Program-made: the position numbers and the translations under genes
Assembly: GCF_003660165.1 (NCBI RefSeq)
Contig: NZ_CP032829.1
Span: 62,001 to 126,000 of the forward strand
Length of the DNA: 64,000 nucleotides
Source of the DNA: Sphingomonas paeninsulae
Lineage (GTDB): Bacteria > Pseudomonadota > Alphaproteobacteria > Sphingomonadales > Sphingomonadaceae
Direction of reading: 5' to 3'
Notes under the pieces: generated by a model
What the model was told of the DNA's origin: nothing
The model's database searches: none
What the model saw: only the letters and a program-made list of their open reading frames with translations
Shown here: positions 1-10,245 of the stretch, piece by piece
Position numbering within the stretch: the stretch's first letter is position 1
How the letters are laid out: every line of letters starts with the position of its first letter

Positions 1-2
1 GC

Positions 3-140
3 GTTCCTGCATGGGCCGCGCACGCATCACAATTTCTTATTCAATATCGTCCTCTTTCATGGGTCGGTGTCGGATTTGGAGGTATGCTTGTAATGGCTGG
101 GGCATACTCGTTGGCCGGTTGGGGCGAGGACTATGGGTAA
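3..140 (+). CDS. C-terminal end of an unknown membrane protein (partial)
   Basis: An open frame enters from the left edge and ends with TAA at 138-140. Its last residues read as a hydrophobic, glycine-rich membrane segment (PLSWVGVGFGGMLVMAGAYS) followed by a short polar tail, WGEDYG. That composition looks like real protein, unlike the competing frame, which encodes a Arg/Trp-rich stretch here. Only about 45 residues are visible, so the family cannot be named. The next gene starts within a few bases of this stop, which suggests the two are co-transcribed. Confidence 0.45.
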   Translation, partial: VPAWAAHASQFLIQYRPLSWVGVGFGGMLVMAGAYSLAGWGEDYG

Positions 141-148
141 CGGCATCA

Positions 149-616
149 GTGAAAAGCCGATTTTATCGACAGACAGATCGATTCAATCCAATGGACAATA
201 TTTTTCAAGCTCAGCGGATAGCCATAGCCGACTTGTGTAATCCAATGGAGCAAGTCGTTCGTCACAAAAAATTTATTGATTGCGAAATACTTGGACCTGC
301 AAATATCCTAATTATCAATCAGGGTACTGGAAAGCTCGTCGCAAATAGTTTTTCTAAATTTGATGCAGTAATTATCGCTAACGATGCAGTCCCATCATCA
401 GCAATAGCATTCTTGGATTGTGATTTCGAGCGCTGCACGTTCTATAATGTCGTGCTGTTATTTCAAGAAAGCGCTTCCGAGAACGCAAATAATTTAATCA
501 ACGGTATGCACTGGATCACGCCAGTTCCAGCCTCATTCAAGCGTACTCCAACAGTGTTACCGAATGATGCGAGTTCATCGGTGGCAAAAAAATGGAAACT
601 GCCCTGGAGCCGCTAA
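149..616 (+). CDS. Unknown protein, AT-rich
   Basis: I do not recognise this gene. The frame stays open further upstream, but that part overlaps the preceding gene and looks non-coding, so a GTG at 149 or the ATG at 191 is a better start; 149 is used here without strong ribosome-binding-site support. The 155-residue product has no signal peptide or membrane segment. A stretch with DCDFERCTFYNV resembles one rung of a pentapeptide-type or beta-helical fold, but too little is present to claim the family. Base composition is visibly richer in A and T than secA next door, which hints at recent acquisition. Confidence 0.5.
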   Translation: MKSRFYRQTDRFNPMDNIFQAQRIAIADLCNPMEQVVRHKKFIDCEILGPANILIINQGTGKLVANSFSKFDAVIIANDAVPSSAIAFLDCDFERCTFYNVVLLFQESASENANNLINGMHWITPVPASFKRTPTVLPNDASSSVAKKWKLPWSR

Positions 617-676
617 ACCATTTCTCTCCCAACCCGTTCTGGACGCGTTAACACTGTTTGCGTAAGGGTGTCTCCG

Positions 677-949
677 ATGCGCTTTTTGTTGCTCCTTTCT
701 GCTTTGTTGTCGGCGATGGTCGGGTCGGGGGCGGTTGCGCGTCCGGCGCTGGCGCAGACGCATCAGGCGGTTGGGCTTGTGGGGGTTTTGGCTCCTAAGG
801 CGGCAGAGGCGGCTCAGGCGCGGCGGCCGGTTACGGGGTTGCCCCGGATTGTCGATGCGGCTGAGGCTGGCGTCACGGTTGCGACCCGGACTGTGGTTGC
901 GATTTCGCCGACCGATGCCCCGATCTATGCAATGCGGTTGCGCGTCTAG
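677..949 (+). CDS. Small exported protein of unknown function
   Basis: A 90-residue protein with a clear N-terminal signal peptide: Met-Arg, a leucine-rich core (FLLLLSALLSAM) and an Ala-x-Ala type cleavage region around residues 22-30. The mature part is short, alanine-rich and without recognisable motifs. The ATG at 677 is preferred to a GTG nine bases upstream because AAGGGTG lies at ribosome-binding distance. It lies directly upstream of secA on the same strand, with about 110 bases between them. Function is unknown; it should be in the periplasm. Confidence 0.5.
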   Translation: MRFLLLLSALLSAMVGSGAVARPALAQTHQAVGLVGVLAPKAAEAAQARRPVTGLPRIVDAAEAGVTVATRTVVAISPTDAPIYAMRLRV

Positions 950-1057
950 CTTCGCGACGTCTCCGCTCGTTTCGACGGGCCGAATATAACGCTAATTTCA
1001 GCAATATTTTGTCCGGTCCCCATGTGGTCGGCTCTCTCTAAATCACAGGAATTTCCT

Positions 1058-3799
1058 ATGCTCGGCGGTATTGCCAAGGCCATTTTCGGGTCGTCGAACG
1101 ATCGTTACGTCAAATCGCTCGGTTCGATCGTTGCCAAGATCAACGATTTCGAACCGACCATTTCGGTCATGACCGACACTGAACTCGCCAATCAAACTGT
1201 GCTGTTCCGCACACGGCTGGCCGAAGGTGAGAAGCTCGACAATCTGTTGCCCGAAGCCTTTGCGACGGTGCGCGAGGCGGCTTCGCGGACATTGGGTCAG
1301 CGCCATTACGATACGCAGTTGATCGGCGGCATCGTCCTGCATCGCGGCGAGATTGCCGAAATGCGGACGGGTGAGGGAAAGACGCTGGTCGCAACCCTCG
1401 CGTGTTATCTGAACGCGTTGCCTGGGGATGGCGTTCACGTCGTAACTGTTAACGATTATCTGGCACAACGCGATGCTGGGTGGATGGGGCAGGTCTATCG
1501 CTTCCTCGGGTTGACCGTGGGCGTCGTCATTCCCGATATCGGTGAAGACAACCGGCGCGAGGCTTATGCGGCGGACATAACTTACGGGACGAACAATGAG
1601 TTCGGCTTCGATTATCTGCGCGACAACATGAAATACGATCGCGGCCAGATGGTGCAGCGGCCGTTCAATTTCGGCATCGTCGATGAGGTCGATTCAATCC
1701 TGATAGATGAGGCGCGGACGCCGCTGATTATTTCGGGGCCAACCGACGACAAGTCCGAACTTTATATGCTGGTCGATGCAGTCGTGAAGCAGTTCACGGC
1801 GGAAGATTATGAGAAGGATGAGAAGCAGAAGTCGATCATCCTGACCGAGGACGGCACCGAAAAGGCCGAGCGGATGCTGGAGGATGCGGGGTTGCTGGAA
1901 GGCGACAACCTGTACGACATCGAAAATACACAGGTCGTCCATCACCTGAACCAGTCGCTGCGGGCGAACGTGATGTTCAGGCGCGATACCGATTATATCG
2001 AGAAGGACGGCAAGATCGTCATCATCGATGAATTCACCGGGCGCATGATGGACGGGCGACGCTGGTCCGACGGACTGCATCAAGCGGTCGAGGCCAAGGA
2101 AGGCGTGGCGATCGAGCCTGAGAATCAGACGATGGCATCGATCACGTTCCAGAACTTTTTTCGTATGTACCCGAAGCTGAGCGGCATGACGGGTACGGCA
2201 GCGACCGAAGCTTCTGAATTCTTCGACATCTACAAGATGAACGTGGTGACGATCCCGACCAATGTTCCGGTCCAGCGCATCGATGAGGAAGACGAGTTCT
2301 ACAAGAACACAACCGACAAATTTGCCGCGATTGCAAAGTCGATTGCCGAGAAGGCAAAGATTGGGCAGCCAGTTCTGGTCGGCACGGTATCGATCGAAAA
2401 GTCCGAATTGCTGAGCGAGTTCCTGACCAAGGAAGGCGTGAAGCATGAAGTCCTGAACGCGCGTTTCCATGAGCGGGAAGCGCATATCGTGGCGCAGGCT
2501 GGTAGCCTGGGTGCGGTGACGATCGCGACGAATATGGCGGGTCGTGGTACGGATATTCAATTGGGCGGCAACGTGGAATTCCGCGTTGGTGATGAACTGG
2601 CAGAGATGCCCGATGGACCGGAGCGGGTTGCCGCGATTGCGAAGATCAAGGCCGAGGTCGCGGAGGACAAGGCGAAGGTGTTGGCTGCGGGCGGACTGTT
2701 CGTACTGGGTACCGAGCGCCACGAGAGCCGTCGTATCGACAACCAGTTGCGCGGGCGTTCGGGCCGTCAGGGCGATCCGGGACTGTCGCGATTCTACCTT
2801 AGCCTAGACGATGACCTGCTGAGAATCTTTGGTCCTGACACCATGTTTTCGAAAATGATGAACAATAATATCCCCGACGGGGAGGCAATTGGGTCGAAAT
2901 GGTTGTCAAAAGCGATCGAAACCGCGCAGAAAAAGGTCGAAGCGCGCAATTATGACGTTCGTAAACAGGTCGTCGAATATGATGACGTGATGAATGACCA
3001 GCGTAAGGTCATTTATGAGCAGCGTTCGGACATCATGGATGCCGATACGGTGGACGATGTTGTCGTCGATATGCGTGCGGAAACAGTCAATAATATCGTG
3101 GCCGATGCCTGCCCGCCGGACAGCTATCCCGAGCAATGGGATGTCGAGGCGATGGACATTCGGGTGACCGATATCCTTGGTCTGGACCTGCCGCTTGCCG
3201 ATTGGGTGGCCGAGGAAGGTATCGATGCCGAGAAGTTGGAGCATCGCATTCAGGAGGCCGCCGACGCTTCTATTGCGGCGAAGTCCGACGACCTTGACCC
3301 TGAGACGTGGATCTCGGTCGAAAAGAGCATCATGCTCCAAAACCTCGACCATCACTGGAAAGAGCATCTGGCGACGCTGGATGCGCTGCGACAGGTTATC
3401 CATTTGCGCGCCTATGCCCAGAAAACGCCAATCAATGAGTATAAGCGTGAGGCATTCGTGCTGTTCGAACGGATGCTCGAAGCGATCCGCGAGGATGTGA
3501 CGAAGGTTCTGGCTCATGCGCAATTCGGGTTCAATCCACCGACCGATCTGCCGCAGATGCCGGACATCTTTACCACGCATTTCGATGCGCTGAGCGGCGA
3601 TGACGATAGCGCGGACACTGATGCAGGCGGGGGTTACGGTTTCATCACGACGCGCCTGCCGCCGATGCAGATCGTCCAGCCCGATCCCGAGGAAACTTTG
3701 GGAATGGACCCGGCGGAATGGGAAGGTCGCGTCAGCCGCAATTCGCCGTGCCCTTGCGGTTCGGGACAAAAATACAAACATTGCCACGGGGCGCTGTAA
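1058..3799 (+). CDS. secA: Preprotein translocase ATPase SecA
   Basis: SecA is the motor that drives unfolded preproteins through the SecYEG channel of the inner membrane. The 913-residue product is full length. Walker A is GEGKT at about residues 105-109, the DEAD-type box reads [11 protein letters not shown] near residue 210, and the helicase C half has the [11 protein letters not shown] motif. The extreme C-terminus carries the zinc-binding SecB-interaction motif, [13 protein letters not shown], four residues from the end. The ATG at 1058 is chosen over one 36 bases upstream because AGGA precedes it and it gives the usual SecA N-terminus ([16 protein letters not shown]). No frameshift was seen. 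Confidence 0.97.
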   Translation: MLGGIAKAIFGSSNDRYVKSLGSIVAKINDFEPTISVMTDTELANQTVLFRTRLAEGEKLDNLLPEAFATVREAASRTLGQRHYDTQLIGGIVLHRGEIAEMRTGEGKTLVATLACYLNALPGDGVHVVTVNDYLAQRDAGWMGQVYRFLGLTVGVVIPDIGEDNRREAYAADITYGTNNEFGFDYLRDNMKYDRGQMVQRPFNFGIVDEVDSILIDEARTPLIISGPTDDKSELYMLVDAVVKQFTAEDYEKDEKQKSIILTEDGTEKAERMLEDAGLLEGDNLYDIENTQVVHHLNQSLRANVMFRRDTDYIEKDGKIVIIDEFTGRMMDGRRWSDGLHQAVEAKEGVAIEPENQTMASITFQNFFRMYPKLSGMTGTAATEASEFFDIYKMNVVTIPTNVPVQRIDEEDEFYKNTTDKFAAIAKSIAEKAKIGQPVLVGTVSIEKSELLSEFLTKEGVKHEVLNARFHEREAHIVAQAGSLGAVTIATNMAGRGTDIQLGGNVEFRVGDELAEMPDGPERVAAIAKIKAEVAEDKAKVLAAGGLFVLGTERHESRRIDNQLRGRSGRQGDPGLSRFYLSLDDDLLRIFGPDTMFSKMMNNNIPDGEAIGSKWLSKAIETAQKKVEARNYDVRKQVVEYDDVMNDQRKVIYEQRSDIMDADTVDDVVVDMRAETVNNIVADACPPDSYPEQWDVEAMDIRVTDILGLDLPLADWVAEEGIDAEKLEHRIQEAADASIAAKSDDLDPETWISVEKSIMLQNLDHHWKEHLATLDALRQVIHLRAYAQKTPINEYKREAFVLFERMLEAIREDVTKVLAHAQFGFNPPTDLPQMPDIFTTHFDALSGDDDSADTDAGGGYGFITTRLPPMQIVQPDPEETLGMDPAEWEGRVSRNSPCPCGSGQKYKHCHGAL

Positions 3800-3802
3800 G
3801 TC

Positions 3803-4562
3803 ATGCTGACGCTGGCAGTCGCGTTTTTCGGAACCGCGCTGCTGTATGCGTCGGTAGGGTTTGCGGGCGGATCAACCTATAATGCGCTGCTGGTACTGGC
3901 GGGCGTCGATCACCGGATTTTCCCGGTTATCGCGCTGGTCTGCAATCTGATCGTCGCGACGGGGGCAGCATCCGCTTTGCACGGGCCGGACTGGTGCCGT
4001 GGCGGCGGTTGTGGCCGCTGCTGGCTGTCTCTGTCCCTGCGGCGTGGATCGGGGGCGCCTTGCCCGTTTCAAAGGCGCTGTTCGTACTGCTGCTGGGAGG
4101 GTCGCTGTTCGTGGCAGGCATTGTACTGCTGATCCAGCGACCGCCGCGTGAAGATGTCATAAGCGAAAACACTCGGTATCCGGTGATCGGGCCGCTGCTT
4201 GCTGCGCCGCTGGGCCTGTTATCGGGAATCGTCGGCATCGGTGGCGGAATATTCCTTGCTCCGGTGTTACACCTGATTGGATGGGACAAGACCAAGCGCG
4301 TGGCAGCCAGTGCGTCGGTGTTTATCCTTGCCAATTCGATCGCAGGACTTGGCGGACAATTAAGCAAGATCGCACAGGGCGGAATGACGGTTTTGCAGCC
4401 AGTGGTCGCGTACTGGCCGCTGGCGATTGCGGTACTGATCGGGGACAGATCGGAAGCCGGGCCGGCGTTCAGATATTGCCGCCGGTATGGCTCCGCAGAC
4501 TAACCGCCGCGCTGATCCTTTACGTATCCATACGGTTGCTATGGCAGAGTTTCTCCGGTTGA
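3803..4562 (+). CDS. TauE/SafE-family permease, two frameshifts (probable sequence errors)
   Basis: A sulfite exporter TauE/SafE-type multi-span membrane protein of about 250 residues. The product begins MLTLAVAFFGTALLYASVGFAGGSTYNAL in the first frame, continues from about 3982 in a second frame (AGLVPWRRLWPLLAVSVP) and ends in a third frame from about 4442 (GSRAGVQILPPVWLRRLT to TGA at 4562). The family motif GLLSGIVGIGGGIFLAP is present near the centre. Each break is cured by one added base: near 3980-3982, and in the GGGG at 4441-4444. The ATG lies three bases after the secA stop, so translation may be coupled. The exported anion is unknown; the family handles sulfite, sulfoacetate and similar compounds. 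Confidence 0.82.
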
Positions 4563-4637
4563 CGTAAACGTCAATTCGTCGGCAGTCCAGAACGCGACTT
4601 AGCTTTAATGACTTTGGGTTGAGAGAGATCGGGACAC

Positions 4638-6101
4638 ATGGAACATCTGGACGTCCTGATCGTCGGCGCGGGCCTTTCGGGTATCGGTGCCGCCTGGCAT
4701 TTGCAGAAAAACTGTCCGGGCAAGCATTACGCCATCCTCGAAGCGCGCGCGACGAGTGGCGGCACATGGGACTTGTTCCGATACCCCGGCGTCAGGTCGG
4801 ATTCGGATATGCATACACTGGGATATCGGTTCAAACCGTGGGTGGACGACAAGTCGATCGCCGATGGTCCCACGATCCTGAGCTATGTTCGGGAGACGGC
4901 GCAAGAGAACGGGATCGAACAGCACATCCGCTATGGATGCCGGGTGTTGCGGGCCGAATGGTCTTCGTCTGATGCGTTATGGACCGTGCGGGTAGAGCAG
5001 GGTGGCAAGGCGGCAACGCTGACCGCGGCGTTCGTGATAATGTGCAGCGGCTATTACAGCTATGCGGAGGGGCATAACCCCGACTTTCCGGGTGCGGCGG
5101 ACTTTGCGGGGCGTATCGTCCATCCTCAGTTCTGGCCCGACGATCTGCACTATGACGGCATGAATATCACCGTCATCGGCAGCGGGGCGACGGCAGTGAC
5201 GCTGGTCCCAGCGCTTGCCGATCTGGGTGCTCATGTCACGATGTTGCAGCGATCACCGTCCTATGTTGCATCACGTCCGGAGAAAGACGTGACGGCGATA
5301 CGGCTGCGGAGGTTTTTGCCCGAGCAGATCGCTTACGGTCTGACACGCTGGAAAAATGTCCTGTTGGGATCGTTCTTTTTTAGGCTCGCGCGGAAAAAGC
5401 CGGTGGCATTCAAACAGCGGTTGATCGGGATGGTCCGCGATCAGCTGGGGCCGGATTACGACGTGGATACGCATTTCACGCCCAGGTATAATCCCTGGGA
5501 TCAACGGCTATGTGCCGTGCCTGACGGCGATCTGTTCAGGGCAATTCGAGCGGGGAAGGCGGAGGTCGTCACGGATACGATCGACACTTTTACGCCAGAT
5601 GGGATCAGGCTGGCGTCGGGCCGGGAATTGACCGCCGACGTCATTGTGACAGCCACGGGACTAAAGATGAACACGCTTGGTGACGTCGTGCTGACAGTCG
5701 ATGGCGTCGCGGTCGATGTGAGCAAGACGATGGCCTATAAGGGCATGATGTTCAGCAACGTGCCGAACATCGCTTACGTATTTGGTTATACCAACGCGTC
5801 CTGGACTCTGAAGGCGGACCTGACCGCCGATTACGTATGTCGCGTGCTGAATTATATGGACCGACGGGGTGTTACGGTTGCGACGCCACGACGCAATGAC
5901 CCGAATATAACAGAGGAGCCATTCCTCGATTTCTCAAGCGGATATGTCACTCGTGCTGCCGATATATTGCCCAAGCAGGGGTCCAAAAAGCCGTGGAAGT
6001 TGCACCAGAATTACTTTCGTGACCTGATGGCCCTGAAGTTTGGCAAGATCGATGATGGTACGCTGAAGTTTTCAAATCCCGCGCGTGCAAAGGCTGCTTG
6101 A
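4638..6101 (+). CDS. Flavin-containing / Baeyer-Villiger-type monooxygenase
   Basis: A 487-residue FAD- and NADPH-dependent monooxygenase. The N-terminal FAD-binding fold has GAGLSG at residues 10-15 and the downstream GGTWDLFRYPGVRSD signature of the family. The class fingerprint FxGxxxHxxxW is met exactly by FAGRIVHPQFW at about residues 156-166, followed by the NADPH-binding GSGATA at 181-186. This combination matches type I Baeyer-Villiger monooxygenases and the related EthA-like group, which insert oxygen into ketones or oxidise sulfur and nitrogen atoms. The substrate cannot be read from sequence. It stands alone, with 75 bases separating it from the permease upstream. Confidence 0.85.
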   Translation: MEHLDVLIVGAGLSGIGAAWHLQKNCPGKHYAILEARATSGGTWDLFRYPGVRSDSDMHTLGYRFKPWVDDKSIADGPTILSYVRETAQENGIEQHIRYGCRVLRAEWSSSDALWTVRVEQGGKAATLTAAFVIMCSGYYSYAEGHNPDFPGAADFAGRIVHPQFWPDDLHYDGMNITVIGSGATAVTLVPALADLGAHVTMLQRSPSYVASRPEKDVTAIRLRRFLPEQIAYGLTRWKNVLLGSFFFRLARKKPVAFKQRLIGMVRDQLGPDYDVDTHFTPRYNPWDQRLCAVPDGDLFRAIRAGKAEVVTDTIDTFTPDGIRLASGRELTADVIVTATGLKMNTLGDVVLTVDGVAVDVSKTMAYKGMMFSNVPNIAYVFGYTNASWTLKADLTADYVCRVLNYMDRRGVTVATPRRNDPNITEEPFLDFSSGYVTRAADILPKQGSKKPWKLHQNYFRDLMALKFGKIDDGTLKFSNPARAKAA

Positions 6102-6153
6102 CAGGGTGTATTAGTGGATTAGCACACAGGGCATATCCATTGGGAGAGTCCTC

Positions 6154-7968
6154 ATGCGCCTGCGTATTTTGATCCTATCGACCGTTTCCGCCGCCCTGCT
6201 CACGCCCGTTATTGCATCGGCCCAGACCGCTGCTTCGACAGCTTCTGTATCCGCCGAAAGTGCAAAGCTGCGCAAGATATTCGCGGACAGTGATGAAGCG
6301 CAATTGAAGCGGAACCCCTTGTTCGCGCTGTACCGTGGGGACACGCGTTTCGGGGGCCAGTTCGGCGATTTCATCACCGATCAATATTATTCGCGCGAAA
6401 AAGCCGCGAGTGAAGCCGACCTTGCAGCGTTGAAGTCTATCGATCGGTCAAAGCTGAATGCCGACGATCTGATTTCATATGACGTCTTCAAATATCAGAC
6501 CGAGATGGCGTTGCGCGGGTTCGATCCGGCACTGCTGCGCACTGCGACGGATCGACCGGTCGATCATTTTTCCGGGTTCCAGACATTCATGCCCGATTTG
6601 TCGTCGGGTGAAGGGGCAGCTCCGTTCAAGACAGTCGCCGATTATGACAATAACCTCGTCCGACTGGCAGGATATGTCACCTATCTCGACCGCACGATTG
6701 AGAGGATGCGCGAGGGGCTGGCCGATGGCGTTACCAATCCGAAACTGGTCATGCAAAATGTCGTCGATCAGCTTGACGCCCTGATTGCCCAGGGGGTTGA
6801 GGGATCGACATTTTACAAGCCTGTTACCAAATTTCCCGCAGATGTTTCATCTGGTGATCAGGCGAGGCTGAAAACTGCTTATGCAAAGTTCATTCGCGAT
6901 CAGTTGATCCCCGCTCATGCCCGGCTGAGGGACTTTATCAAGACCGACTATCTGCCAAAGGCGCGTGAGACCGTAGGGCTGGGCCAGATGCCGGGTGGTC
7001 CGGCTTATTATCGCTATCTCGTGGCGCAGACGACGACGACGGACATGACTCCCGAGGCGATCCATGCGCTGGGCGTGTCCGAAGTTAATCGTATCCATGC
7101 CGAAATGGAAAAGGTGAAAGCGCAGGTCGGCTTCAAGGGGACGCTGGCCCAGTTCTTCGAATATATGCGGACCGATCCGAAATTCGCGCCCAAGTCGGCG
7201 GCGGCGATGCGCGACGAGTTCTTCGCGATCGACAAACGCCTGTCTGCGACGATCCCGCGCGATTTCGACACCATACCGAAGTCGCCGCTCGAGATTCGGC
7301 CGGTCCCGGCTTACAAGGAAAAGACCGACGCTGGCGGATCATATGAGCAGGGCACGCCTGACGGTTCGCGACCGGGGGTATTCTTTTACAACAGCTATGA
7401 CCTGCCATCACGGTTCACCTGGGGCTATGAAACCCTGTTCCTGCATGAAGGACGTCCGGGGCATCATTTTCAGATCAGCCTTGCGCAAGAAAATACGAAC
7501 CTGCCTGCGTTCCAGCGGTTTGGGGGAAACACCGCCTATGTCGAGGGATGGGCGCTCTATGCCGAGAGCCTTGGCAAAGAACTTGGCCTCTTCACCGACC
7601 CCAATCAATATTACGGGCATTTGAACGACGAGATCCTGCGCGCGATGCGGCTGGTCGTGGACACCGGCATCCATGCGCAGGGCTGGGGACGCGACAAGGC
7701 GATTGCCTATATGCTCGACAATTCGGCGATGGGGAAAAGCGACGCCACCGCAGAGGTCGAGCGCTATATCGCGATCCCGAGCCAGGCACTGGCTTATAAA
7801 ATCGGCGCGCTGACGATCCAGCGGCTGCGGGCAAAGGCCGTTGCGGCGTTGGGGCCAAAGTTCGACGTGCGCGAATTCCATGCACAGGTGCTGATGTCGG
7901 GGGCGCTGCCGATGAACGTGCTGGAGGCAAAGATCGATCGGTGGATTGCCGCCACCAAGGCAAAATAG
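6154..7968 (+). CDS. DUF885-family exported metallopeptidase-like protein
   Basis: A 604-residue DUF885 protein with a signal peptide ending near residue 24 (VIASAQ). The family is predicted to be zinc peptidases; the key motif is LFLHEGRPGHHFQ at about residues 428-440, where histidines and the glutamate take the place of HExxH, and a second acidic element, YVEGWALYAE, follows about 30 residues later. Length is normal for the family. The start is well supported by GGGAGAG five bases upstream. Expected location is periplasmic. Substrates of the family are mostly unknown, so peptidase activity is an inference. Confidence 0.85.
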   Translation: MRLRILILSTVSAALLTPVIASAQTAASTASVSAESAKLRKIFADSDEAQLKRNPLFALYRGDTRFGGQFGDFITDQYYSREKAASEADLAALKSIDRSKLNADDLISYDVFKYQTEMALRGFDPALLRTATDRPVDHFSGFQTFMPDLSSGEGAAPFKTVADYDNNLVRLAGYVTYLDRTIERMREGLADGVTNPKLVMQNVVDQLDALIAQGVEGSTFYKPVTKFPADVSSGDQARLKTAYAKFIRDQLIPAHARLRDFIKTDYLPKARETVGLGQMPGGPAYYRYLVAQTTTTDMTPEAIHALGVSEVNRIHAEMEKVKAQVGFKGTLAQFFEYMRTDPKFAPKSAAAMRDEFFAIDKRLSATIPRDFDTIPKSPLEIRPVPAYKEKTDAGGSYEQGTPDGSRPGVFFYNSYDLPSRFTWGYETLFLHEGRPGHHFQISLAQENTNLPAFQRFGGNTAYVEGWALYAESLGKELGLFTDPNQYYGHLNDEILRAMRLVVDTGIHAQGWGRDKAIAYMLDNSAMGKSDATAEVERYIAIPSQALAYKIGALTIQRLRAKAVAALGPKFDVREFHAQVLMSGALPMNVLEAKIDRWIAATKAK

Positions 7969-8070
7969 CCCTTGGTGGCTCGAACGGTAGTCAAGCCAAT
8001 CTGAGAATCGATTGATTCGACGCATGATTTGCTCGATCACCGTCACAATTCGGTAACATACGGGCAAAAG

Positions 8071-8865
8071 ATGACGAAGCAGCAGATTGCGATACGGATT
8101 TCATGTGGATTTGCCATTTTGATGGCGGGCGCATCGGCAATCGCGCAAAAACCTTCGCCATATCCTCCCGGTTATTTTGCCCCGGATGCCGTCCCCGACA
8201 TGACGACCGTTATTGGTGGCCCCCCGCAAGCGGGTTCGCCGTCCGACGTCCGCGACCGTCAGGTCTATCGTGAGACGAGAGCATTGGCGGGCACCGAGCG
8301 TTTTGCTCTTGCCACCAGCGATGCCGTGATCGGCGCACAAGCCCTGATGGATGACTTTGCCTGTGCAATGGGAAAGCGGATCGACATTGCAAAGGCGCCC
8401 GCCGTTACCAAGCTGCTGTTTACGACAGCAAGCGAAGCTGGTCTTGCAACCAGCAAGCCGAAAATGCTTTTCAAACGGCAGCGCCCGTTCATTGGCACGA
8501 CCGATCCGATCTGCACGCCGGGCGATGCGAGGATCGAGGGGAGCTTTGGTTATCCGTCGGGTCACTCGGCTTTCGGTTGGGCGCAGGGTCTGGTGCTCTC
8601 TGAACTAATGCCCGATCGCGCCGTGGCGATCATGACGCGCGCACGCATTTATGGCGAAAGCCGGGTCGTATGCGGCGTTCACACGGTCAGCGATATCGAG
8701 GCGGGGCGCAATGTGGCCGGGACCATCGTAGCAGCGCTGCACAGCGTGCCCGCGTTTCAGAGCGACTTCACCGCCGCAGCCAGGGAATTGGCGACCGTGC
8801 AGGGCAGCAAGCCGTCGGAAGCTATCTGCAAGATGGAGGCGAACGCGGTTACGCGGCCGTGGTAG
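8071..8865 (+). CDS. Class A non-specific acid phosphatase (PAP2 superfamily)
   Basis: A 264-residue periplasmic phosphatase. The three-part PAP2 active site is complete: KMLFKRQRP, then YPSGHS, then SRVVCGVHTVSD (the S-R-x5-H-x3-D motif with the histidine that carries phosphate). The spacing matches class A bacterial acid phosphatases of the PhoN/PhoC type, which remove phosphate from many monoesters outside the inner membrane. A signal peptide (AILMAGASAIAQ) ends near residue 25. The ATG at 8071 is used; an open frame reaches back to 8029 but that would place extra polar residues before the signal peptide. Confidence 0.88.
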   Translation: MTKQQIAIRISCGFAILMAGASAIAQKPSPYPPGYFAPDAVPDMTTVIGGPPQAGSPSDVRDRQVYRETRALAGTERFALATSDAVIGAQALMDDFACAMGKRIDIAKAPAVTKLLFTTASEAGLATSKPKMLFKRQRPFIGTTDPICTPGDARIEGSFGYPSGHSAFGWAQGLVLSELMPDRAVAIMTRARIYGESRVVCGVHTVSDIEAGRNVAGTIVAALHSVPAFQSDFTAAARELATVQGSKPSEAICKMEANAVTRPW

Positions 8866-9018
8866 TTTTGCCGCTCGCCAAACCATCACCGGCGGACGTT
8901 CTCGATTATGGGTTCACGATCGCGGTGATCGCGCTACAATCAAGCGGGCCCGCAGTCCGTCTCGGCCGTTCGACTTAAGGCTGGGATTCCTCGTTTCTGA
9001 GCGAAAAGGAGAGAACCG

Positions 9019-9378
9019 ATGAAACATATTCTCGCTGTAACCACCGCGCTTGCCGTGATGTTGACTGGCCCAATGGCTTCAGCGCAGGACCGGCGCGATG
9101 ACGGCCGAAGCCAGCATCAGAGCCGCGACGGCCACGGCAACCGGGGCGGCTATAACGGTGGGCGAGGGGGTCATGATCGCGGCAACTACGGTCGCTATGC
9201 GCGCGGCCAACGCTATCGGGGCGATGGTGCCTATGTGAGTGATTATCGCCGCTATGGCTATCGCGCGCCGCCTCGTGGCTATCGCTACTACCGGTCCAAC
9301 AATGGCGATGTCGTTCTTGCGGCTATCGCGACCGGGATTATCGCTTCGGTGATCGCCAACAACAATCGCGGTTATTAA
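9019..9378 (+). CDS. RcnB-like exported protein
   Basis: A 119-residue protein with a signal peptide cleaved after ASAQ near residue 23, a Gly/Arg/Tyr-rich basic middle (GRGGHDRGNYGRYARGQRY), and a C-terminal block YRAPPRGYRYYRS...DVVLAAIATGIIASVI typical of RcnB-family periplasmic proteins. In enteric bacteria RcnB helps nickel and cobalt homeostasis; sphingomonads carry several paralogs whose roles are not established, so the metal function is only a family analogy. AGGAGAG lies seven bases before the ATG. A hairpin directly after the stop ends the transcript. Confidence 0.72.
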   Translation: MKHILAVTTALAVMLTGPMASAQDRRDDGRSQHQSRDGHGNRGGYNGGRGGHDRGNYGRYARGQRYRGDGAYVSDYRRYGYRAPPRGYRYYRSNNGDVVLAAIATGIIASVIANNNRGY

Positions 9379-9381
9379 GGT

Positions 9382-9405
9382 AAGGGCCGCCCTTGGGGCG
9401 GCCTT
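9382..9405 (+). terminator. Hairpin terminator after the RcnB-like gene
   Basis: GGCCGCCC at 9385-9392 pairs with GGGCGGCC at 9396-9403 across a three-base loop, four bases after the stop of the preceding gene. The following T-run is weak (TTGTCT), so termination is plausible rather than certain. Confidence 0.6.
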
Positions 9406-9477
9406 GTCTCAACACAGCATCGCCTGCCACACTGGTCCGACCGACTTCTTTCCCAAGGGCGAAGAGGGATGGATGCA

Positions 9478-9801
9478 TCAGACGGTACGTGGTCCCATGA
9501 GGATGATGCATGTACCGATAAGACAAAGACCGGCACCACCGATGTCCCAGCGGTCAGGACGAATACCTTCGATAGCCCACAGCCATGCCAGCGACGCGCA
9601 GATATAGACGCCCCCGTAAGCCGCATAGGCGCGACCGGCGGCTTCGCTGTCTACGCGCGTCAGCAGCCACGCAAACATCATCAGGGACACCACACCGGGC
9701 ATGATCCAGAGGGGTGATTTGGCGAGGCGCAACCACGCCCAGAAAGCAAAGCACCCACCGATTTCTGCGATCGCAGCCGCCAGATAGACAATTGGGGTCA
9801 T
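9478..9801 (-). CDS. YnfA/UPF0060-family small membrane protein
   Basis: A 107-residue protein with four membrane segments, matching the YnfA (UPF0060) family in length and in motifs: [18 protein letters not shown] near the N-terminus, [11 protein letters not shown] in the middle and a closing [23 protein letters not shown]. The family belongs to the small multidrug resistance fold, but a transport function is not established for most members. Its ATG overlaps the TGA of the arsB remnant upstream (ATGA), a layout of co-translated genes that suggests it once belonged to an arsenic or metal-resistance operon. Confidence 0.82.
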   Translation of the reverse strand: MTPIVYLAAAIAEIGGCFAFWAWLRLAKSPLWIMPGVVSLMMFAWLLTRVDSEAAGRAYAAYGGVYICASLAWLWAIEGIRPDRWDIGGAGLCLIGTCIILMGPRTV

Positions 9802-10110
9802 ATGATGTTGACCCTTATAGTCATTGCGGCAAGGATGATGAGCAGCACTGGAACCGTCAGTGGCACGCCCACCTTGAAATAATAGCCCCAGCCAATTTTG
9901 ATGCCCTTCTGTCCAAAGACATGCAGCCAGAGCAATGTTGCAAGCGATCCGATCGGGGTGATTTTAGGATCGAGGTCATGGCCGAGGACGTGGCGTAGGT
10001 CATGGTTTCCCTGATCGCCCCGGTCGCATGTGTTGCCTCGATCGACAGTGCGCCCACCGCCATGACAAACGCGAGCGTTGCCTTGTCGCGATATAGGACG
10101 CCAGCAGCAT
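9798..10110 (-). pseudogene. C-terminal remnant of an ArsB-type arsenite pump
   Basis: The minus strand encodes the last 100 or so residues of an ArsB-family membrane pump: [20 protein letters not shown] in one frame and then [23 protein letters not shown] in the next, ending with a hydrophobic segment and TGA. The frame change lies at about 9991 and is repaired by one extra A on the coding strand (giving TYANVLG). About three quarters of the gene is missing; no N-terminal ArsB sequence was found upstream before the TonB receptor. Even if the frameshift is a sequence error, the 5' truncation makes this a remnant. Confidence 0.7.
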
Positions 10111-10245
10111 AGCGGTGAGATCGCCGAGTCAGTTCTCTCCGGTCGCAAGTCTATTCAGTGAACGAGATACGCCGAGCATTACTGAGCGTGTGAGATGTAC
10201 GAGGTTCGGCTGGCAGCGTCCCCCGTCACACATCCTCGCTTGGTG

